Shown here: positions 42,717 through 51,696 of the stretch, piece by piece
How positions within the stretch are numbered: the stretch's first letter is position 1
How the letters are laid out: each line of letters starts with the position of its first letter
Assembly: GCA_963759955.1 (NCBI GenBank)
Contig: CAVXCA010000052.1
Location: 1-64,000, forward strand
Length of the DNA stretch: 64,000 nucleotides
From: Roseiarcus sp963759955
GTDB lineage: Bacteria > Pseudomonadota > Alphaproteobacteria > Rhizobiales > Beijerinckiaceae
Direction: 5' to 3'
Made by a program: the position numbers and the translations under genes
The notes under the pieces: model-generated
The model's input: the letters and a program-made list of their open reading frames with translations, nothing else
Databases searched by the model: none
What the model was told of the DNA's origin: nothing

Positions 42717-43091
42717 TCAGGACGGGGACTTCGTGCGCGAGGCCGGCGAGGTCAGTCGACGCGCCTGCGCCGCGCCGGCCCGTTTGGGCAATTTCTCCGC
42801 AATGCCATATAGACGTTCGCGTCGGTCGAGTTCGCCGAAGACGTCTTCGGGCGTAACGCCGCATTCGGCCCAGATGACGGCCATGTGATAGAGAACGTCC
42901 GCGCTCTCCAATATGACCGCCCCGCGATTCATCTGAACCGCGTCGAGACCGACCTCGATTGCTTCCTCGACCAATTTCTTGGCCATCTTTTGCACGCCGT
43001 CGCGGAAAAGCTTGGACGTGCGCGACACCGAGGGATTGCGGTCCCTCGCGGCGAGCACGGAAGCGAACAAGCGCTCGAGCGAATCACTCAT
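42717..43091 (-). CDS. hisE: Phosphoribosyl-ATP pyrophosphatase
   Basis: This 124-residue protein has the HisE/MazG-fold motif KKLVEEAIEVGLDAVQMNRGAVILESADVLYHMAV, read as two nearby acidic helices (KKLVEEAIEV and ESADVLYHM) that bind Mg2+. It hydrolyses phosphoribosyl-ATP to the monophosphate form in the second step of histidine synthesis. In many alphaproteobacteria hisE follows hisF; here it stands between purQ and the KAP gene. A basic, Ser-rich C-terminal extension of about 20 residues is unusual but short. Confidence 0.88.
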   Translation of the reverse strand: MSDSLERLFASVLAARDRNPSVSRTSKLFRDGVQKMAKKLVEEAIEVGLDAVQMNRGAVILESADVLYHMAVIWAECGVTPEDVFGELDRRERLYGIAEKLPKRAGAAQARRLTSPASRTKSPS

Positions 43092-43211
43092 TGCGCAAGA
43101 ATACTCCGTACAAACAAATCTCGCGCAAAAAAAAGCACGGGATTCGCGGCTGCTCCGATCGATACGCGGCGCAAGCCGTCGCCCCGTCTTCGAATGCGCC
43201 GCGCCGTAAGG

Positions 43212-43910
43212 TCACGCCGCGCTCAGGCCGCGAAACATGCCGCGCCCGTCGACGCCGCCGACCAAGGGATCGATGAGGTTTTCAGGATGCGGCATCAAGC
43301 CGAGCACATTGAAGGCGTCGTTGTAGACGCCGGCGATTTCGTTCATCGAGCCGTTCGGATTGGCCTCGCCGCCGACGGCGCCGGCGGCGTCGCAGTAACG
43401 GAAGGCGACGCGGCCCGAGCGCTCCAGCTCGGCCAACCCCGTGGGATCGATGGTGTAATTGCCTTCGCCGTGGGCGATGGCGACCTTGATCACCTGCCCC
43501 GGCGCATAACCTCGCGTAAACGGCGTGGCGGCGTTTTCGACGCGAAGATGTTGCATCTTGCAGATGAACCGGCGCCCCGCGTTGCGCATGAGAACGCCGG
43601 GCAGCAGACCGGCCTCGCACAAAATCTGAAAGCCGTTGCAGATTCCCAGGACGAGCCCGCCTCGCGCCGCGTGCGCACGAACCGCGTCCATGATTCGCGC
43701 GCGCGCCGCGATCGCGCCGCAGCGCAGATAATCGCCGTACGAGAACCCGCCGGGCAGCACCACCAGGTCGGTCCCTTCAGGCAATTCGCGGTCGTCGTGC
43801 CAGACGATCGCCGGCGGCGCGCCGCTCGCTTGCTTGAGCGCGCGGGCGACGTCGCCCTCGCGATTGGAGCCGGGAAAGAGAATGACGGCGGCGCGCAGCG
43901 GACTATTCAT
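43212..43910 (-). CDS. purQ: Phosphoribosylformylglycinamidine synthase subunit PurQ
   Basis: The 232-residue glutaminase subunit begins RAAVILFPGSNREGDVARAL. It has VVLPGGFSYGDYLRCGAIA, the nucleophile Cys in GLVLGICNGFQILCEAGLLPG (about residues 82-102), and the C-terminal His-Glu pair in GLMPHPENLIDP. It supplies ammonia to PurL in de novo purine synthesis and is activated by PurS. It overlaps the purS stop by 8 bp, so translation is coupled. Confidence 0.96.
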   Translation of the reverse strand: MNSPLRAAVILFPGSNREGDVARALKQASGAPPAIVWHDDRELPEGTDLVVLPGGFSYGDYLRCGAIAARARIMDAVRAHAARGGLVLGICNGFQILCEAGLLPGVLMRNAGRRFICKMQHLRVENAATPFTRGYAPGQVIKVAIAHGEGNYTIDPTGLAELERSGRVAFRYCDAAGAVGGEANPNGSMNEIAGVYNDAFNVLGLMPHPENLIDPLVGGVDGRGMFRGLSAA

Positions 43911-44142
43911 AGTCGACCGTGTAATCTTCGACGATGGTGTTGGCGAGCAGCTTTTCGCAAGCCTCGGAAAGCTTGCGGGTCGCCGCCTCGCGGTCCGGGG
44001 CGTCGATCTCGATGTCGAACGCCTTGCCCTGGCGCACGCTGGCGACGCCGCTGACGCCGAGGGATTTCAGCGCCCCTTCGATCGCCTTGCCTTGTGGGTC
44101 CAGAACTCCCGACTTTAGGGTGACGATCACGCGCGCTTTCAT
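43903..44142 (-). CDS. purS: Phosphoribosylformylglycinamidine synthase subunit PurS
   Basis: This 79-residue protein, KARVIVTLKSGVLDPQGKAI at the front and LLANTIVEDYTVDYE at the end, is the small PurS subunit that bridges PurL and PurQ. The length is typical (about 80). It is 28 bp downstream of ptsN on the same strand and overlaps purQ. Confidence 0.96.
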   Translation of the reverse strand: MKARVIVTLKSGVLDPQGKAIEGALKSLGVSGVASVRQGKAFDIEIDAPDREAATRKLSEACEKLLANTIVEDYTVDYE

Positions 44143-44170
44143 CGGCCAGTCTCGCTCTTCAAGAAATCGC

Positions 44171-44635
44171 TCAAGCCGCGTTGGAAGCCGGCGTCAGCGT
44201 CAGTAGGGAATAGATCGCCGAGGCGTCGCGCGTCGCGCGCAGTTGCGCGGCGAGATTGGCGTCGCGAAGCACGCGCGCGATCATCGCCAGCGCCTTCAGA
44301 TGATCGGCGCCGGCGCTTTCGGGCGCCACCAGCAAGAAAATCAGGTCGACCGGGAGCCCGTCGAGCGCCTCGAAATCGATCGCCCGCTCCAGCCGCGCGA
44401 AGATGCCGAATATGCGGCCGCACTTGGCGAGCTTGCCGTGCGGGATGGCGATGCCGTCGCCGACGCCGGTCGAGCCGAGGCGCTCGCGCTGGAGCAGCGA
44501 ATCGAAGATTTCGCGCGCCGGCAGCCCCGACGCGAGGGCGGCGCGCTCGCTCATTTCCTGCAACGCCTGCTTCTTGCCGTTGACTCGAAGCGCCGGGATG
44601 ATCGCGTCGGGCGTGAGAAGATCGGTTAGCGACAT
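44171..44635 (-). CDS. ptsN: PTS IIA-like nitrogen regulatory protein PtsN
   Basis: This 154-residue EIIA-Ntr protein has SLTDLLTPDAIIPALRVNGK, the phosphorylated His in TGVGDGIAIPHGKLAKC (about residue 66), and FLLVAPESAGADHLKALAMI. It receives phosphate from the PTS-Ntr relay and regulates nitrogen and potassium metabolism. The rpoN-hpf-ptsN order is the classical arrangement, and it sits 82 bp after hpf. Confidence 0.96.
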   Translation of the reverse strand: MSLTDLLTPDAIIPALRVNGKKQALQEMSERAALASGLPAREIFDSLLQRERLGSTGVGDGIAIPHGKLAKCGRIFGIFARLERAIDFEALDGLPVDLIFLLVAPESAGADHLKALAMIARVLRDANLAAQLRATRDASAIYSLLTLTPASNAA

Positions 44636-44717
44636 ATCGAACTCGAAACTGAGGATTTGCCGACGGGGCGGACTTCAGCGGCGACTCTGCGAGCGCCCCG
44701 TGTTCGCTCACTGGGCC

Positions 44718-45290
44718 TTAATGCGGATCGAGCCACCCGATCGCGCCGTCGGCCCGGCGATAGACGACATTCACGCGAGAGCTTCCCGCGTGCTGAAAGA
44801 CGAGCAGCGGGGCGCCGCTGAGGTCCAGTTCGGCGACCGCCGAGGCGACGGACAAGGTTTTCAGCGGCTGCGAGCCTTCGGCGACGACGACGGGATTGAA
44901 CTCGGCCGGTTCTTCGTCCGCTTCCGCCGGCGCTTCGATCACGTAGTTGGCGACTTGCAGCCGGTCGCGCCCCTCGGCCGCGGCGGGGCTGGGGGCCTGA
45001 TGCGTCTTGAGCCGCGTCTTATAGCGGCGCAGTCGGCGTTCGATCTTGTCCAGCGCTTGCTCGAAGCTCGGGTAGGGCTCCTGGGCCGCGCCTTCCGCCT
45101 GAAGACTCATGCCCGAACTCAGATGCAGGGAACAATCCGCGCGATACCCGGACCCTTCCCGCGATATCACGACATGGCCGCTGACCCGACCATCGTAATA
45201 GCGCGCGATGATCGCCTCGACTTTGTCGAGCACGTGGCGGCGCAACAATTCTCCGATGTCGAGATTCTTGCCGGAAACTCGTAAAGGCAT
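44718..45290 (-). CDS. hpf: Long-form ribosome hibernation promoting factor
   Basis: The 190-residue protein has the HPF/RaiA N-terminal domain (PLRVSGKNLDIGELLRRHV ... VSGHVVISREGSGYRADCSL). The long-form C-terminal domain (GAPLLVFQHAGSSRVNVVYR ... DGAIGWLDPH) mediates 100S ribosome dimerisation. A linker from about 115 to 145 is Ala/Glu-rich. The ATG at 45290 is internal to a longer open frame; AGAGGTCAGGCG precedes it. It lies downstream of rpoN as in most proteobacteria. Confidence 0.95.
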   Translation of the reverse strand: MPLRVSGKNLDIGELLRRHVLDKVEAIIARYYDGRVSGHVVISREGSGYRADCSLHLSSGMSLQAEGAAQEPYPSFEQALDKIERRLRRYKTRLKTHQAPSPAAAEGRDRLQVANYVIEAPAEADEEPAEFNPVVVAEGSQPLKTLSVASAVAELDLSGAPLLVFQHAGSSRVNVVYRRADGAIGWLDPH

Positions 45291-45525
45291 TGATCGCCTG
45301 ACCTCTCTGGTTCGCTCCAAGTCGAATCGCCCCACGGCGACGACTTCCAAACTCACAGCGACGAGGATCTGCCGACTTGCAACCCTGCGCGTCGCGGCCA
45401 TGAAGTTCGAAATTGCGCCGGCCGCAGGCTCCGCTTCTTCTGCGCCGTAGCGTTAGAAGCCCGCCGAGGCGATGTCAATCGCGGCCCGTTCAGCGGCGGT
45501 CGAGAAGTCAGAAACGCAATGCCCA

Positions 45526-47103
45526 TCATACGGTTAGCGGACCGCCTGGTTGCGGCGGCGCGCGCATCGGCGACATTTTCAGCCGCCGGCGGTCGACCGA
45601 GGAGGGGATACGCAGGCTGTCGCGATACTTGGCCACCGTGCGGCGGGCGACGACGATGTCGGCGCTGCGCAGCCTGGCGACGATGACGTCGTCGGACAAC
45701 ACGTCGTTCGGGTCTTCCGCGTCGATCATCTGTTTGATCTTGAAGCGCACCGACTCGGCCGAGTGCGCGAGAGCCGCGCTGTTGGTGACCGACGCGATTG
45801 AAGTCGTGAAGAAATATTTCATCTCGAACAGGCCGCGCGGCGTCTGGACGAACTTGTTCGAGGTCGCGCGGGAGACGGTCGATTCGTGGACCCCGATCGC
45901 GTCCGCGACGGCCTTCAGGTTGAGCGGCCGCAAGCCCGCGACGCCTTCGACGAGGAAGCTGTCCTGGCGGCGCACGATCTCGGAGGCGACGTTGAGAATG
46001 GTGCGCGCGCGCTGCTCGAGGCTCTTGGTCAGCCAATTCGCGGTCTGCAAATTCGCCGAAATATATTGCCGGTCCTCCTCGCGCGAAGCGCCGCGCTTGA
46101 TCTGCGCCGCGTAGGTTTCGTTGACCAGCACGCGCGGCAAGGCGTCGCTGTTCAGCTCGACGCGCCAGGAATGGTCCGGCGCGGCGGTGACGAAGACGTC
46201 GGGGATCGCGGGCGGCTCGACGGAGGCGCCGAACCCGCGCCCCGGCTTGGGATCGAGGCGTTTGATCTCGCCGATCATATCGACCAGATCCTCGTCGTCG
46301 ACGCCGCAGGCGCGGCGCAGCGCCGCAAGATCGCGTTTGGCGAGCGCCGGGAGGTTGGCGATCAGCGCGCGCATCGCCGGGTCGTAACGGTCGCGCTCGA
46401 TCAATTGCAACGCGAGGCATTCGGCGAGGCTGCGCGCGAAGACGCCGGTCGGCTCCAAGGTCTGCAGGCGCTCGAGGATTTCTTCGACGTGAGCGAGCGG
46501 AGCGCCAAGCCGCTCGGCGATGTCCTCGAGGGCGCCGGTGAGATAGCCGGCCTCGTCGAGCGCGTCGATCAGCGCGCTCGCGATCATGCGGTCGGCGGGC
46601 TCTTTGAGCACGATCATCGCCTGCCGGGTGAGGTGCTCGCCCAAGGTGACCGGCGCGGCGACATAGGCCTCGATGTCGGGCGCGCCGTCCTCGCCGCCGC
46701 CGCGGCCCGCCACCCCCGTCCACGAGGTCGCCGAGAGGCCCTTGCCTTCGTCTTGAGGCGCGCGCTCCAGCGGCGTCGCGGCGCGGTCGGGATCGAAGGC
46801 GTTGTCGATCTCGGTGCCGAGATTTTGCGCGAGCGCCGCCGAATCGGCTTCGAGCGAATCGGAGGCCCAGTCGCCGGGTTCGACGGCGTCCGAGGCGTGT
46901 TCGAGAGGGGCGGCCTCGCCCGGGACGTCCATGGCGGGCGCGTCGTCGGCCCGCTCCAGCAGGGGATTGCGCTCCAGCTCGCCTTCGATGAAGGCGGCGA
47001 GCTCGGCGCTGGGCATCTGCAGGAGTTTGATCGCCTGCAAAAGCTGCGGCGTCAGGACCATCGACTGGCCTTGACGCATTGCGAGTTTATGCGAAAGCGC
47101 CAT
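45526..47103 (-). CDS. rpoN: RNA polymerase sigma-54 factor
   Basis: The 525-residue protein has region I (SHKLAMRQGQSMVLTPQLLQAIKLLQM) with the Gln/Leu-rich activator-interaction sequence. An acidic linker follows, then the core-binding and helix-turn-helix domains, and the terminal RpoN box VARRTVAKYRDSLRIPSS that reads the -24 promoter element. It directs transcription of nitrogen, flagellar and other genes with enhancer-binding partners. Hpf and ptsN follow on the same strand. All conserved blocks are in frame. Confidence 0.97.
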   Translation of the reverse strand: MALSHKLAMRQGQSMVLTPQLLQAIKLLQMPSAELAAFIEGELERNPLLERADDAPAMDVPGEAAPLEHASDAVEPGDWASDSLEADSAALAQNLGTEIDNAFDPDRAATPLERAPQDEGKGLSATSWTGVAGRGGGEDGAPDIEAYVAAPVTLGEHLTRQAMIVLKEPADRMIASALIDALDEAGYLTGALEDIAERLGAPLAHVEEILERLQTLEPTGVFARSLAECLALQLIERDRYDPAMRALIANLPALAKRDLAALRRACGVDDEDLVDMIGEIKRLDPKPGRGFGASVEPPAIPDVFVTAAPDHSWRVELNSDALPRVLVNETYAAQIKRGASREEDRQYISANLQTANWLTKSLEQRARTILNVASEIVRRQDSFLVEGVAGLRPLNLKAVADAIGVHESTVSRATSNKFVQTPRGLFEMKYFFTTSIASVTNSAALAHSAESVRFKIKQMIDAEDPNDVLSDDVIVARLRSADIVVARRTVAKYRDSLRIPSSVDRRRLKMSPMRAPPQPGGPLTV

Positions 47104-47328
47104 CCCCGACCGCCAGCCCGCTCACCGTTTCGAAACGCCGCGCGAATTCGCGGCCTATTTTTTGCTTATACCACGCAGAGGCGATCAAAAGACAAGGCCC
47201 TCGGGCCGCAGTCGTTGTCGGCGATGAATAGGGTTAACGCCGATAGCACGCCATTTTCCGCCGATTTGTCACGGTCTTGCGGCGCGCGCGCGACGCGCGT
47301 TGCTATTTCCGAGGGCGGTCCCGGGATC

Positions 47329-47350
47329 GATATAAAGAGTTGCTTATATC
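47329..47350. promoter_or_regulatory. 22-bp palindrome upstream of ahcY, SahR-like operator candidate
   Basis: GATATAA (47329-47335) and TTATATC (47344-47350) are exact inverted repeats with an 8-bp centre beginning AGAGT. The 22-bp layout resembles, from memory, the ATATAAAGA...TCTTTATAT operator of the SAH-sensing ArsR-type regulator SahR in alphaproteobacteria. It ends 65 bp before the ahcY start, a natural operator position. The identification is an inference from similarity, and the regulator gene is not in the window. Confidence 0.5.
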
Positions 47351-47415
47351 TTTATTGCGCCATGCCGAGGGATTTGATAAGGCACACCCACCGCAACCGC
47401 CAAGGTTTTCCTCAC

Positions 47416-48822
47416 ATGAGCACGTCCGCCGCCGATTACGCCGTCGCCGATCTCGGCCTCGCCGCCTACGGGCGCAAGGAAATCGCCATCGCCGAAACCG
47501 AGATGCCCGGTCTGATGGCGACGCGGGCGGAGTTCAAGGCGAGCCAGCCGCTCAAGGGCGCGCGCGTCGCCGGCTCGCTGCACATGACGATCCAGACCGC
47601 CGTGCTGATCGAAACGCTGAAGGCGCTCGGCGCCGATGTGCGCTGGGCCTCGTGCAACATCTATTCGACCCAGGACCACGCCGCCGCGGCGATCGCGGCG
47701 GGCGGCACGCCGGTGTTCGCGATAAAGGGCGAGAGCCTGAAAGATTATTGGGACTACACCCATCGCATCTTCGACTGGGCCGACGGCGGCTGCCCCAACA
47801 TGATCCTCGACGACGGCGGCGACGCGACGCTGCTCATTCACCTCGGGCTGCGCGCCGAGAAGGGCGACACGGCGTTCCTCGATAAGGCGAGCAACGAAGA
47901 GGAAGAAGTGCTGTTCGCCGCGATCAAGCAGCGGCTCGAGACCAAGCCCGGCTGGTATGCGAAGAACGCCGCCGCGATTCGCGGCGTCACCGAGGAGACG
48001 ACGACCGGCGTGCATCGCCTCTACGTGATGGCCAAAGAGGGCAAGCTCCTTTGGCCGGCGATCAACGTCAACGACAGCGTCACCAAGTCCAAGTTCGACA
48101 ACCTCTACGGCTGCCGCGAATCGCTGGTCGACGGCATCCGCCGCGGCACCGACGTGATGATGGCGGGCAAGGTGGCGATGGTCGCGGGCTTCGGCGACGT
48201 CGGCAAGGGTTCGGCCGCATCGTTGCGCAACGCCGGCTGTCGGGTGATGGTCTCCGAGGTCGATCCGATCTGCGCGCTCCAGGCGGCGATGGAAGGCTAC
48301 GAAGTGACGACGATGGAGGACGCCGCACCGCGCGCCGACATCTTCGTCACCGCCACCGGCAACGTCGACGTCATCACCCTCGACCACATGCGCAAGATGA
48401 AGGACCGCGCGATCGTCTGCAACATCGGCCACTTCGACTCGGAGATCCAGGTCGGCGCGCTGCGCAACCTCAAGTGGAACAACATCAAGCCGCAGGTCGA
48501 CGAGATCGAGTTCCCCGACGGCAAGAAGCTGCTGCTGTTGTCGGAAGGGCGCCTGGTCAACCTCGGCAACGCCACGGGCCACCCCTCGTTCGTCATGTCG
48601 GCTTCGTTCACCAACCAGACCTTGGCGCAGATCGAGCTCTTCACCAAGCCCGGCCAATATGAGAAAAAGGTCTACACGCTGCCCAAGCACCTCGATGAAA
48701 AGGTCGCCGCGCTGCACCTCGCCAAGATCGGCGTCAAGCTGACCAAGCTCACGCCGGAGCAGGCCGCCTATCTCAGCGTTCCCCAGAACGGGCCGTTCAA
48801 GTCGGAGATCTATCGCTACTGA
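47416..48822 (+). CDS. ahcY: Adenosylhomocysteinase
   Basis: The 468-residue enzyme splits S-adenosylhomocysteine into adenosine and homocysteine, recycling the product of all SAM methylations. Visible marks include SLHMTIQTAVLIETL, CNIYSTQDHAAAAI, the alphaproteobacterial insert (residues about 150-190), and the NAD-binding VAGFGDVGKGSAASLR (about 260-275). The C-terminal KSEIYRY is also typical. It starts at ATG 47416 and carries a palindromic candidate operator upstream. It is transcribed away from rpoN. Confidence 0.98.
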   Translation: MSTSAADYAVADLGLAAYGRKEIAIAETEMPGLMATRAEFKASQPLKGARVAGSLHMTIQTAVLIETLKALGADVRWASCNIYSTQDHAAAAIAAGGTPVFAIKGESLKDYWDYTHRIFDWADGGCPNMILDDGGDATLLIHLGLRAEKGDTAFLDKASNEEEEVLFAAIKQRLETKPGWYAKNAAAIRGVTEETTTGVHRLYVMAKEGKLLWPAINVNDSVTKSKFDNLYGCRESLVDGIRRGTDVMMAGKVAMVAGFGDVGKGSAASLRNAGCRVMVSEVDPICALQAAMEGYEVTTMEDAAPRADIFVTATGNVDVITLDHMRKMKDRAIVCNIGHFDSEIQVGALRNLKWNNIKPQVDEIEFPDGKKLLLLSEGRLVNLGNATGHPSFVMSASFTNQTLAQIELFTKPGQYEKKVYTLPKHLDEKVAALHLAKIGVKLTKLTPEQAAYLSVPQNGPFKSEIYRY

Positions 48823-49025
48823 CAGCGCGCGGTTTGTATCTGCGGCCTTCGCAGCCATCCCGTCCGCCGAGCCGTCCGACAACCTAGGCGAAGCGCGCGA
48901 GCGTGTCGGGCGGGGGTGAGCTTGGCTGTCTTGCCTTCGCGGTTGGGCGTGAGGGCCTCGACTAAGGGCGCCGACTGCGCCTGCAATCGTCCCGGGAAAT
49001 TTGCCCTGGCGACCTGCGCCGCCCG

Positions 49026-49841
49026 TCAGCCCCCGGAAATCCCCAGCACGTCGGCCATCGAATAGAGCCCCGGCTTGCGTTCCCGCGCCCACAGCGCCGC
49101 CTTGAGGGCGCCGCGCGCGAACAGGGCGCGGTCCTCGGCGTGATGGGAAAGAACGATGCGCTCGCCGTCGCCGGCGAAGATCACGCTGTGATCGCCGATC
49201 ACCGTGCCGCCGCGCAACGAGGCGAAGCCGATCGCCCCCGGCTTGCGTGCGCCGGTGACGCCGTCGCGCCCGCGCTCCGAATGATCGCCCAGGGTCACGC
49301 CGCGCCCGTCGGCGGCCGCTTCGCCGAGCAGCAGCGCGGTGCCCGAGGGCGCGTCGACCTTCATGCGATGATGCATTTCGACGATCTCGATGTCGAACTC
49401 CTGCCCCAGCGCGCGCGCCGCGTCGCGCACCAGCCGCGCGAGCAGATTGACGCCGAGGCTCATGTTGCCCGAGCGCACGATCGGCGCGTGGCGCGCCGCC
49501 GCGGCGAGGCTCTTCAGATCGTCTTCCGATAGGCCCGTCGTGCCGACGACATGGGCGATGCGCGCCTGGGCGGCGAGCGCGGCCATCTCGACCGTCGCCG
49601 CAGGAGCGGAAAAGTCGATCACGCCGTCGGCGGCGAGCATCGCGGAGAGCGGATCGTCGGAGATCTTCACCCCCGTCGCGCCGGCGCCGGCGAGAAGTCC
49701 CGCGTCCTGGCCCAGGGCCGGCGAGCCTGCGCGCTCGATCGCCGCGCTCAGCACGACGTCAGGCGTCTCCGCGATCGTCTTGACGAGCATCCTGCCCATG
49801 CGCCCGGCGGCGCCCGTCACAATGAGCCGCATGTCGGCCAT
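49026..49841 (-). CDS. dapB: 4-hydroxy-tetrahydrodipicolinate reductase
   Basis: This 271-residue enzyme of lysine and diaminopimelate synthesis has the nucleotide-binding LIVTGAAGRMGRMLVK at the N-terminus, VGTTGLSEDD, and MSLGVNLLA. The catalytic HHRMKVDAPSGTA segment (His and Lys, about residues 157-169) is present, as is the C-terminal GLYSMADVLG. The frame is intact. It is 3 bp downstream of the DUF1330 gene. Confidence 0.97.
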   Translation of the reverse strand: MADMRLIVTGAAGRMGRMLVKTIAETPDVVLSAAIERAGSPALGQDAGLLAGAGATGVKISDDPLSAMLAADGVIDFSAPAATVEMAALAAQARIAHVVGTTGLSEDDLKSLAAAARHAPIVRSGNMSLGVNLLARLVRDAARALGQEFDIEIVEMHHRMKVDAPSGTALLLGEAAADGRGVTLGDHSERGRDGVTGARKPGAIGFASLRGGTVIGDHSVIFAGDGERIVLSHHAEDRALFARGALKAALWARERKPGLYSMADVLGISGG

Positions 49842-49844
49842 CTC

Positions 49845-50132
49845 TCACGCTCCCTCGACCAGAACGATTTCGATCTGCGCCGCGCCTTCGCGCAGCGCGC
49901 GCGCGGCCTGATATTGCGCGGAGTGGAAATAGCGCCGCGCCGCGTCGTAGCTTTCGAATTCGAGCACGACGTTGCGCGCGCGGGCCGTTCCTTCGAGCGC
50001 TTCGTATCGTCCGCCGCGCGCGAGCGCGCGTCCGCCGTGATCCGCGATCGCCTTGGTCGCGGCGGCGGCGTAGCGCGCATAGGCCTCGGGATCGGTGACG
50101 TCGACGCGCGCGATGACATAGCCTTTGGGCAT
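49845..50132 (-). CDS. DUF1330 family protein
   Basis: This 95-residue protein starts PKGYVIARVDVTDPEAYARY and has RYEALEGTARARNVVLEFES and ARRYFHSAQYQAARALRE. These match the DUF1330 dimeric alpha-beta-barrel (ferredoxin-like) family, which has no assigned reaction. It sits between pyrF and dapB on the same strand, in a likely short operon (3 bp before dapB). Intact. Confidence 0.92.
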   Translation of the reverse strand: MPKGYVIARVDVTDPEAYARYAAAATKAIADHGGRALARGGRYEALEGTARARNVVLEFESYDAARRYFHSAQYQAARALREGAAQIEIVLVEGA

Positions 50133-50187
50133 GAGCGACTCCGGTTTGGCGGCGCGCGAGACTAGCGCCCGCGCTCAAGATGGCAAG

Positions 50188-50928
50188 TCACAGCGCGGCG
50201 GCGATCTCGGCGACGATTTGCTGCGCTGCGGTTCTGGGATCGGGAGCTTGCGTCACCGGGCGCCCGACGACGAGGTAGTCGGCGCCCGCGGCGATCGCCT
50301 CAGCGGGCGTGGCGACGCGCTTCTGGTCGCCGACGGCGGCGCCGGAGGGGCGAATGCCCGGCGTGACGAGAAGCAGCGAATCGCCGACCGTGGCGCGCAG
50401 CATCGCGGCCTCCGAGGCGCTGGCGACGAGGCCGTCGAGCCCGGCGGCCAGCGCCTGCGCGGCGCGGCGCGCCACCAGCGCCCGGACGCCCAAGGCGTAA
50501 CCGGCTTCGGCGAGATCGGCGTCGTCACAGGAGGTGAGAACCGAAACCGCCAGCACTTTTAGCTGCGAGCCCTTGGCGCCCGCCGCCGCCGCGCGCATCG
50601 TCTGGGGATAGGCGTGGACAGTGAGAAAATAGGCGCCCAGCTTGGCGATTTGCGCGGTCGCGCGCTCGACCGTGTTGGGGATGTCGTGCAACTTCAGGTC
50701 GATGAACACCCTCTTGCCCGCTTGCGCGAGCTTCGGCGCCAAGCTCAAGCCGCCGCCGTAGGCGAGCTCCATGCCAATCTTATAAAATCGCACGCTGTCG
50801 CCGAGTTCGGCGACGAGACGCTCGGCCTCGGCCGCGTCGGGCGCGTCGAGCGCGACGATCAGCCGATCCAGGGGGTCGATTACCTTCGCGCGCCCGGACC
50901 GGGCGGCATGGGGAGCGCCGTCGTTCAT
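50188..50928 (-). CDS. pyrF: Orotidine 5'-phosphate decarboxylase
   Basis: The 246-residue enzyme catalyses the last step of UMP synthesis. The catalytic DLKLHDIPNTV (about residues 79-89) is clear, along with LIVALDAPDAAEAERL, VTPGIRPSGAAVGDQKRV and DYLVVGRPVT for phosphate binding. The ATG at 50928 overlaps the stop of the upstream methyltransferase gene in an ATGA. The first 15 residues vary from most homologues. Confidence 0.96.
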   Translation of the reverse strand: MNDGAPHAARSGRAKVIDPLDRLIVALDAPDAAEAERLVAELGDSVRFYKIGMELAYGGGLSLAPKLAQAGKRVFIDLKLHDIPNTVERATAQIAKLGAYFLTVHAYPQTMRAAAAGAKGSQLKVLAVSVLTSCDDADLAEAGYALGVRALVARRAAQALAAGLDGLVASASEAAMLRATVGDSLLLVTPGIRPSGAAVGDQKRVATPAEAIAAGADYLVVGRPVTQAPDPRTAAQQIVAEIAAAL

Positions 50929-51635
50929 TCGGCGGACGCGCGGTCGCGGCGCATCAGCCGGTCGGCGCCGCGGCGGATGCGCGCCAGCACCGGCTCGGCG
51001 ACCACGGCGTCCGGATCGGCGCGATAAGTCCAAACGCGCGCCGGCGGCAGGTTGCGCCAGATCGGCGCGCTGCGATGGGCGGAGAACCTCCTCGCGCAAG
51101 TCTCGCGCGGAATCGGCGAGACGAGGCCGTAAGTGAACTGGACGAATACGCCGTCCGGTCCCATCAGCGCGAAAGCGTCCTCGATCAGCTTCGTGCGCAA
51201 GGCGGGAGGCTGATTGAGCAGCGGCAGGCTGGAGACCACCGCTGCGATCGGCCGGCCGGCGAGCCCCGCCAGCGTGCGCTCGAGATCGTAGGCGTCGCCC
51301 TGCACGACCTGAACGGGCGCAAAGCGCTGCGCGAGAAGGCGGCAGAAGCCGCCGTCGTATTCGACCAGGACGAGGCGCTCGCGAGCGACGCCGTGTTCGA
51401 TCAGCGCGCGGGTCACCGGCCCGGTTCCCGGTCCCAGCTCGACGACGAGGCCGTCGCTGCAGGCGTCGATCGCCCGCGCCATCGCGCGCGCAAGAAACCG
51501 CCCTGAGGGCGCGACGGCGCCGGTCAGGCGCGGGCTCTCGAGCAAGGTCTTGAAGAAGTGGGTCTCGTCGCGGAGAATCCGCCCAGAGGGCCGGTTCGCG
51601 TGATCGGAGGAAAGTTTCGGCGAAGAATGGCCCAT
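50925..51635 (-). CDS. SAM-dependent methyltransferase, PmtA-type phospholipid N-methyltransferase candidate
   Basis: The 236-residue protein has motif I GLVVELGPGTGPVTRALIEH (about residues 63-82), then LVLVEYDGGFCRLLAQRF, VVQGDAYDLERTLAGL and VVSSLPLLNQPP. The last corresponds to the substrate-site loop of PmtA-like enzymes, which methylate phosphatidylethanolamine to phosphatidylcholine. The front SGRFLARAMARAI also fits the KsgA/PmtA group. I used ATG 51635, which follows GTGGAGGAGACT. The exact substrate is not proved by sequence. It overlaps pyrF (ATGA). Confidence 0.75.
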   Translation of the reverse strand: MGHSSPKLSSDHANRPSGRILRDETHFFKTLLESPRLTGAVAPSGRFLARAMARAIDACSDGLVVELGPGTGPVTRALIEHGVARERLVLVEYDGGFCRLLAQRFAPVQVVQGDAYDLERTLAGLAGRPIAAVVSSLPLLNQPPALRTKLIEDAFALMGPDGVFVQFTYGLVSPIPRETCARRFSAHRSAPIWRNLPPARVWTYRADPDAVVAEPVLARIRRGADRLMRRDRASAE

Positions 51636-51696
51636 AGTCTCCTCCACAACGCGCTAACCGTCGCCCCGCTCGCGCCACAGAGGCGCGGCGGCGGCC

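Noticed and set aside
47280..47415. SAH or SAM riboswitch upstream of ahcY
   Set aside because: No SAH riboswitch core (GAGGAGCGCUGC-type) or SAM-II motif is visible; the palindrome fits a protein operator better.
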